Source of the DNA: Ariolimax columbianus
Taxonomy: Eukaryota > Mollusca > Gastropoda > Stylommatophora > Arionidae
DNA length: 64,000 nt
Assembly (NCBI GenBank): GCA_036924085.1
Contig: JAVGWX010000009.1
Location: forward strand, 64,146,512 to 64,210,511
Direction: 5' to 3'
Shown here: in pieces, positions 50,201 to 59,200 of the stretch
How positions within the stretch are numbered: position 1 is the stretch's first letter
Layout: every line of letters begins with the position of its first letter
Notes under the pieces: generated by a model
Told to the model about the DNA's origin: nothing
Databases searched by the model: none
The model's input: only the letters and a program-made list of their open reading frames with translations
Translations under genes and position numbers: made by a program

Positions 50201-53200
50201 TGACCATCTGTTGTCAGGCATACTCACCACATACATCCATCTGCATTTTTGTAACAATGCAGCATCTAGGATGTCATTGAAGGTAGTTCCCTGTCTGATT
50301 TCTGTGTTACAAACCTGGCTCCATAAAAATGTTTGTTGGACCATTACCCTTTGACTGGCTTAGAGCTTCTCTACATTTGCCTTTTGTAGGTTCCATACCT
50401 CGCAATCATATATCATGACTGGAATAACCATGCTGTTAAAGATGTGGACTCTTGCCTCGTCATTTCTCACCTGTTAAAGTATGAGTTTGATTACGATTGA
50501 AGCCCAACCATCCTGCTGCTATCCTAGATTGAATCTTGTGATTTATTGTTGGGGAGTTTGTATTTTCTTGGTCCATTCATGAAATATACGAATTCACGTT
50601 TTCATTTCATAGCCGCAGTTCCCCATTTGGACTTGCTCTTCTTCTTCATCGATCAACTGATGCTATGCTTCTAGTCCAGTGAGGTTCATGAAGCAGACTG
50701 CATTTCAGGTCTTTGCCGGTTCCCCACAGCTTTTTGAGCATAATCGCTCCCCCAGGCCAGACTGCCTCTTTTTGGTTTGCATAGGTAGGGCATTTTTGCA
50801 GAATATGTTCTGTTGTTTGCTTGGGTGCTCCACAATCGCACGTGGCAGTGTCTCTGAGACCCATTCTGTGGAGGTGGGCCTTGAGTCTACAGTGTCCCGT
50901 TCTGAGTCTGAAGATCTTTGTCTGCCCACCTCTGCCAAGTTTGTCTATGCTATCATTTTCTGGCTTGTATTATTTGTGCTGTTTTTCTCCATTCTGTCCT
51001 CATGGATTTTTTGATGAGTGTCTTTGCTTCTTTATAGCTCTGTGGATGGGAAATCTGCTTTCCGCGACTTCCGGCTTTTGCGAGCTCATCTGCTTTCTCG
51101 TTTCCAGGGATCCCACAGTAAGCCAGAATCCATTGTAGGACTAAATCTGTTTTTTGAGACAGCAACCTTATGTTGTTATTTATTTCATGTGAGAGTCTAT
51201 CTTGTTTGTGGCTTGAGATGGATTGGAGTACTCTCCTGGAGTCTGTTAGGATGACGGTTTTCCTTGTAGTTATGTTTTGGCTGATAAGAATCTGAGTTGC
51301 TGCATGAACAGCTCTTGCTTCAGCTCTGAAATTGGTACGGCTCTCCTGCTAGTATGGAGTGATTTTCTATGTCACCATTGGAGTGTTCAATGTAGATTCC
51401 ACTGCCTCCCCTTTTATCACTCACCAAGACAGATCCATCTGTGTATACGTGTGTCCAAGAGTTGCTAGGGTACAGTCTCTTGAGCTTCTATAGAACGTGG
51501 ATTTTTTGCCCTGTTGTCGACTGCTCACTTTTCTTCATTAACCCTGGAACCTCCAAGATTATTTTGGACCGGTCCTGGCTCCGTGTCCAATGTTCTCTGG
51601 AATGAGTGCTTCGTACTTTTTGGTTTTATCTTCAAGGATGTCTGCGTGTTTTCTGTGGATTTCTCTGGCCAGATTGTTGGGGCTTTTCCTTAGTAGTCTG
51701 TTTCTTGTTCTCTCTTGCAACTTCTGGTGCAGAGGATGATCAGTTAATCTCTTTAGTTTTTCAAATTGAGTAAGTGATTTACATTTTCTCTTTAATTCAA
51801 GGGGCTCAATATTTGCTGTTTTTCCCAGCTCTGTAATTGGAGTGCTTTTTAGTGCCCCATGGGTAATTCTGAAACCCATATTTTAAACTCTGTCTAGTTT
51901 TCCTGTGTTTGTTTTGGCCGCTGTTGACCAAGTGCTAGAGGCATATTCCATGATTTGTCTGATTGCACCAGTGTAGATTTGCTTGAGGATTTTTTTGTTC
52001 CCCCCACCCACAATGTACCAGCCAGTTTTTTCATCACTGGGTTTTCTCTATATTTGACTTCCAGGTAAGTTTCCAGTCAAATGTGACTCCAAGGATTGTG
52101 AGTGTGTCCAACTGGGGTATTTGTTGGTTTCCTATCTTTATTATAATTGTTTCCTTTTTGGGAGAGAGGGAAAAGAAAGTGGTGGAGGTTTTGGTGTGGT
52201 TTATCCTCGTCAATGAAAATAAACCGTACCTGGACAATAAGTGTTCAGCATGTGTTGGGCTTTCTTTATATTTATTATTGTGTTCTATTTACTGCTTCAC
52301 TTACTTTGTTGAGCTCATTTAGACATAGCTCAGCCTCTCTGACACTGGCAGGTTGAGTCATCAGAAAACCTTTGATGGATGAGTATTTCTTCATTTTTTT
52401 TTTCATCTTCCCAATTTCATTTTCTAAAAAGACTTCCTCAACGGCTGCTGTGAAGAGTTTTGGGGAGATTCTATTGCCTGGGTGAACACCATGTTGTAGT
52501 TGCATGTTGATTGACTGAAAAAAAAAAGTAAAGATCCCAATTTCAAGCCTGTGTATTGGGGAATATTGTGTTAGATTGTGTTGAACAGAAGTGGTCTTCA
52601 GACTTTACACTGGCCACAATAGACTGAGGTACCATCTTTTCAATAAATTGAAGATAGGTGGCGCTGACGAATGCACGTGCGGCACCGGGAAAATGACAGC
52701 TGAACATATGCTGTAAAACTGCCCGACATACGAGGACCAGAGAAAACAGATGTGGCCGTCACCAGTGGCAACACTAGACAAGCTCTATGGCAGTGTCGAC
52801 AGCCTCAGGATGACCGCTGCTTTTTTCGAAAAAATAAAGGTTGATGTCTGACTGCGTACGAGGAAGAAGAAGAAGAAGTGTTAGATCCATACTTTTGTTC
52901 ATCAACGGCACACTTTGGATAATGCAGTCAACATGACACCAGCCTTGTTTACTTTCCCAGATTATTCTTGTGCCTAGTTTTTTAAGGCTGGGTGGACCCC
53001 TGGAGCCGCTTTGCGATCTGGAAAAAATCCCACACCAACTGGGGTTGGAACTATAGTCGCTCAGCTGGGAAGCCAGTACCCTAACTACAGCCTACCTCGG
53101 CTCCATGATTGGATGGTAGAATAGGATAATCTCTGTTTAACAGTCCTTATTTATCTCTTCTATCAGCTGAACATAACTTTTCTTCAATGTCCTTATTTCT

Positions 53201-56200
53201 CAGGGCATTTACTACTGCAGTTGATTCAATGTCGTCTTTGAATTACTCAATTCCTTTCATTACATAAATCATGAATATTTTATTTTCCAACTTTATTCAT
53301 TGCCTTCTTGTTCTTTATAGATTTTAAACCACATACTGATAATAAAGAATTATTTTATTTGCAGTCAGGATTCACTGGAACAGCATGTGAGCTCTGTGAA
53401 GATACAACAAAATATGGACCAGAGTGTTCTCGAGGTAAGAGTTGCAAATATGTGTGGTCAATAAGCACATCCCATCTGTGGATCATAGGATCTCCTATTA
53501 TGGAGAAAATAGTAGGGCCACTACTTTACTATGCATGTAGTAAAAGACAACTTAAGAAGATGGTGCATTGGTGTAATAACATAATCATGTATTGCAAAGT
53601 CCTGCAGACATTGTCCCTGCGAGTAGACATGTATACAATCTTCCTGAAAAGGGGTGAAAAAAGATTGAAAGTGATTCAAAGTGATGTAACAGAATCATGT
53701 TTCTGTGAAAATGTTTCTTTAAAAAAACAATAGCTCTGCTCACTGGCATGAAAACTTTGGTTTTCTTTAAAAATTGAATGATGGTTGGTATTTTTGGAGA
53801 GGGGTCTGGGAAGAGGAGTTATCAAAGATATTACAATTTTTGTTGGCATTATGAAATGATATTTTGTTTACATGTTATCTTCATTCGCGAGGAACACCTA
53901 CTGCCTGGCACAACTTGAGGACAACTCTCTTGCACAAGAAGGGATACAAAGAGGAACTATCGTCCAATTACTCTCATCTCGGTCACTTACAAGCTGTTTA
54001 CAAAATGCATCCTTGTCACAGTTCGCACCATTCTCAAAGAATCACAACCAGCCAAACAGGCAGGCTTTCGCCGTTCATACAGCACAATGGACCATATTTC
54101 AACCTGCTGCTGCCTTATTAAGACAACCTGAGAGTTCCAGACGTCCTTGATATTCACCTTCATCAACTATAAAAAGGCTTTTGATTTGGTAGAACCACAT
54201 TTTGTCTGACATTCACTGTTGAAACAAGGTGTGGATTCTGGTTACATCAAAATTCTCTCCAACAGTTATAATGAACTGCACTACCAGATTTCGTCCCTTC
54301 CAACATCCAATTGTGGTACCAATTCAAAAGGGGGTTTGCCAGGGTGATCCTATCTCACCGAACCTCTTCTCTGCATGTTTGAAATCAGTCATTAGCGGAT
54401 GCAACTGGGACACCTTTGGTATCCTTATTGACGGTAGACGCCTCAATCATCTTTGATTTATTGATGACATAGTGCTCATCATAGAGTCGGCAGCAGAAGC
54501 CAACCAAATGATGCAGCTACTCGATGGAGAGGGCAAGAAAGCGGGACTGGAGATAAATGTCTTGAAAACCAAAGTGTTGCACAATCGCTTCGCCACTTGT
54601 GATCCAGTCTTCCTTGGCGATATACGATAAGAGGATGTCAACGAGTACATCTATCTTAGGTGCCTTCTCAATATGAAGAATAACCTGGAACCTGAACTGA
54701 CAAGATGTCGCCGCACAAGTTGGGCAGCCTTCTCGTCTATTAACACAGTCCTGAGCGTATGTCGTGACCAGGGCCTATGAGCCTTCCTTTTCAATTACTG
54801 TACTCCTCGCGATGTGCTACGGTGCTGAGACGTGGAAACTAACAAAATCACTAGAGAACAAATTGAGAGTGATCGAAATCTACCTTGAGAGACGCTTGAT
54901 CAGAATCACTCTCTGGGACCAATGTATGCAAAGTCCCCATAATTCTGACATAAGACGATTGTCTCTGGTGAAGGATTGGGTAATCCATACAGTCAAGGCA
55001 ATACATAGATGGGCTGGCCACATGATGCGACAAAACGATGGTTGATGGAGCACAACAACAGCAGTCTGGTACTCCCGAGGTAAGAAGAGACCACAGTGAA
55101 GACCTCCAATGCGTTGGTCTGACTCCCTTGCTGTAAGCTGCAACATCTGAGATGCCTCTAGAGGAGCACTTACCATGCACTGAATTTCCGTGGCCCAAGA
55201 CATGGTTCGCTGGAGACAAAGTTGGGACCCACAGCTTCACTGAGGAACGGATCATCAAGATCAAGATTATGAAATGGTTATCCATACACTAACTGTAATT
55301 TTAAATATACTTATAACAGACTTGAAAAACAAACAGGTTTGCAGAACTTAAAAATTGCAGTCTCTGGTTATATTCACATGTACTTACATTGTAGATTTGA
55401 ATGGTATTTCAAAGGTAAATATGGTCTTTTGTTTAATATAGACTGCTCATGTGTCAATGGTGTCTGCAGCAGTGGTATTTTAGGAGATGGATCTTGTAAT
55501 TGTGATTCAGGATTTAAAGGAGAAAAATGTGACACAGGTTTGTTAATTCTTCATGAATAACTGCTTATATGTCAGTGATGCTTCTGAAAGTTTTCAATTA
55601 ACAATGTTTTTGTTTTCGTTAGAAAACACTTCTTAAACTTCTTGAAAATAGACTGAGCAACTTAAGCAGTAATTTCAAATCTATCCTGGTTTGTAAAAAT
55701 AGACTGAGCAACTTAAGCAGTAATTTCAAATCTATCCTGGTTTGTAAAAATAGACTGAGAAACTTGAGTAGTAATTAAAAATCTGTCCTCTATATGAAAA
55801 TAGGCTGAGCAACACTAATTTCAAATATGTATTATTCTGTAGCTGGAATATTTAGGCTGAAGCTACCAACACCAGACTGCGGACAACAACTAGAGAAAAT
55901 TGTCGAAGGAACAACACAAACATCAGATAACCACATAACATGACATATGACTAATTGTGAAATCGATCAAGTAGAAAACCAACCTAGAACCTTAAAAAAT
56001 AAAAAACCTAGAATAAAAAATATTGTACGAGACTTCTGCTATGTTTAGCACACAAAACAAAAGATAACTACATTAACAGGGACAAATCAGATGAAGTGAA
56101 GATGAAAAAGGCAGAATATGACAAGTGAGTGAGAACAGCGCAGTAGAGAAGTTTATTTGTTGAAGTTTTTCTTACTGTGTTCTGTTTGCAGCCCAAGTAT

Positions 56201-59200
56201 TAAGTATGTATGTTTTCACAACACAACATGCCTCAACTATTCACACATTATCTTTGACGTCAGTCTGGTAAGTATGCCATATGCAAAGAAGCCAACAATA
56301 TTCTGAATGCATTCCGATCTTTAGCAGTTTGGTACCATTGTGGACCTAGGTCTTTGGTCAGTCCATCACGCCATCTCATGTCGCATAGATGGGTGAGTCC
56401 GTGAACATGTACAGGTATAAGGCCACCAAAATGTTGTTCTGTGTGTCCATATGTTGTCAGGCATGCGTACTACATGTCCATCTCAGCGATGTTTGTGTGA
56501 TATCACTGCTTCCACAACATTATCAAACAAAGTTTAGCGTAGAATTCCTACACTTCAAAATTGTTAGTATGCATTGTTCGATTGCTCTCTGAGCAGCATC
56601 TGTTTTGCCCAAATTCCACAACTCTCATCCGTAAATTACTGCTGGAATGACTATGGAATTAAAAGTGTGTGCTCTTGCCATGATGTTTTTCAAGCTGCTT
56701 TTCATTGTCTAGATTTTGTGGTCAATTTTCTGTGTGGCATCTAGGTAAATATGTTTATTTGTTTGTTTTGAATACCTACAATGACTACTCTTTTGTGCGC
56801 CCTGAAAAAGACGTTAAGTGGTGGGTTGCAGTAACTTTCCTCACATCTAGGCGGTTGTGCTATGCTTGGCTTCATCCACGTGTCTCTCACTACTACAGGG
56901 ATCACATCGATCCCTCACCTTGTTAGCCTTGTCAGCCATGAGAACAGCCTGTTTTCAGGGAGGGCTTCGAGGAAGCCGAGGTGAGACCAGTATATTTTTC
57001 CTGGCCCTGACTAACATGTCTGATCAGTATGTTGTACCTGACTTGATATTAGTCTTCCTTCCACTAAGTAGATAATAGACGTTAACATCCTCAATGGTTA
57101 CCTCTCCAAATTTGATGTTCTGCTTTAGCCTATTCTGACTACACAAACCACCATTATCATTTACAATGATAACTTAGATCATGAATCTTCACAACGTTCT
57201 GCCCTTAGGCTTCTTCTTGTCCCGTTTTACCCCAACAGGAGCATAGGGCTACCACTACAATTGATTTCCTTTAGGAAGCCTGCCAAAAAGCAGTTTGTGT
57301 GTTTTTGCAGTGGCGGCGCAATTTGTTTTTCATGGCGAGGTTGCTATCTCTATGCAAAACTCTCTATAAATCACCTTTTACGACATGCCTGGAGTGTCCC
57401 TATTATTACAATCCTAATAAGGGACCTTGGAATCCACTTGGGGATCTATCTCAAGTGTTGACTAACAATTCCATTGTTGTTGGCCTTCACCCATGCCTTG
57501 ACCTACATTGCCCAGCATCTCTTCTGTTGCCTTCCTCTTCCAACAATTTGTTCCATCATGTTCTCTTCTGTTCTGTGAGAAATAGACTTCCTTGCACTAT
57601 GAAACAGATTCATGTTTTTTTAGTCTTTTTCAGCAAATGGTGTAGGGTAATGATAATAATAGTTCCTGTAGCTTGCTGGTTGAAAACACCCCTGCTGTGT
57701 CCTCTCATGTGCCCCTCCAAGCTTAACACGTTAGATTTTCAAATTTTGCAAGCTGCAAAAAGCAGTTCATCAACTGCAGTATCATCAACTGCACTATCAT
57801 CAACTGCAGTATCATCAACTGCAGTATCATCAACTGCAGTATCATCAACTGCAGTATCATCAACTGCAGTATCATCAACTGAAGTATCATCAACTGCAGT
57901 ATCATCGACTGCAGTATCATTATCCAAGAGACAATCATTGATCAACTTCAAAATGTCACTCTTGTCCAAATCCACAAACCCCAGCATGACTGGGACAGTC
58001 AATCCAGATAAGCCCCCTGAAGGTTTGAAGCCTCCCTGTCTGCTATCCACTCATGCCATAGTCAGCACTATTGTATTAGGGCAAGTCAGTAAATTGTCAC
58101 AAACAGCTATTAAAAAAAACTAAATGAAATATAAACTGGAAAATAATTTATTATTGCGCTTACCATATTTCTCAACATCATTTTCACCAACATTAATACA
58201 CTTATCCCATCGCTTTGTCAATGCACCAAAATCTGCAGCATATAAGTCTTTAGTCTCCTGTCTCAGCCACCAAAATCTGCAGCATATAAGTCTTTAGTCT
58301 CCTGTCTCAGCCACCAAAATCTGCAGCATATAAGTCTTTAGTCTCCTGTCTCAGCCACCAAAATCTGCAGCATATAAGTCTTTAGTCTCCTGTCTCAGCC
58401 ACCAAAATCTGCAGCATATAAGTCTTTAGTCTCCTGTCTCAGCCACCAAAATCTGCAGCATATAAGTCTTTAGTCTCCTGTCTCAGCCACCAAAATCTGC
58501 AGCATATAAGTCTTTAGTCTCCTGTCTCAGCCACCAAAATCTGCAGCATATAAGTCTTTAGTCTCCTGTCTCAGCCACCAAAATCTGCAGCATATAAGTC
58601 TTTAGTCTCCTGTCTCAGCCACAATTACACTTCACGTTTCCCCAAATTCATTCGATCATACATTAGGCTATGCTGTAGGCTAAACCATGCAAACTCCATG
58701 TTGCAGTTGCTGCATTGTCTATTGCTACTCATTTGTCAGCTTGAAATCTCCACCACCCACCTCACAGATGGTTCTGTTGTAGTCTGACAGGATGACTTTA
58801 TTAGCAATGTTTGAGGGCTCTTTAGAAAATGTATTGATCCACTTATGCACCGCTCTAAATGGTAAACACTTCTCGCCACAAACAAGAAACATTTCCTTAT
58901 GAATATCATTTGCTAAATGTCTTTTTGTCTGCCCAAATAACTCACAACAGCATGCTGTTCTTTGATTGTACACTCTGTGAAAACTGACGTCATTTTGTAT
59001 CTGAGCCGTGCACATGCATTCAACATCTAGCGTCTGCTACCTATAATAACCACAAAGCTTGATGTTGCTGCCACTTAATGATACTTTTTGAAATTGCGAA
59101 CTACATTTTCCATCTATCCAGCGTCATTTTGTTACCTACTGACTTACCATCATACCTTCCATATTAAATAATGACAATCCAACACAGTGACATTCTCATT

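Noticed and set aside
57299..58123. A 274-codon + strand gene with a Ser/Thr repeat
   Set aside because: It crosses family C, a reversed LINE and a 15-bp array. The - strand LINE reading explains the sequence better.
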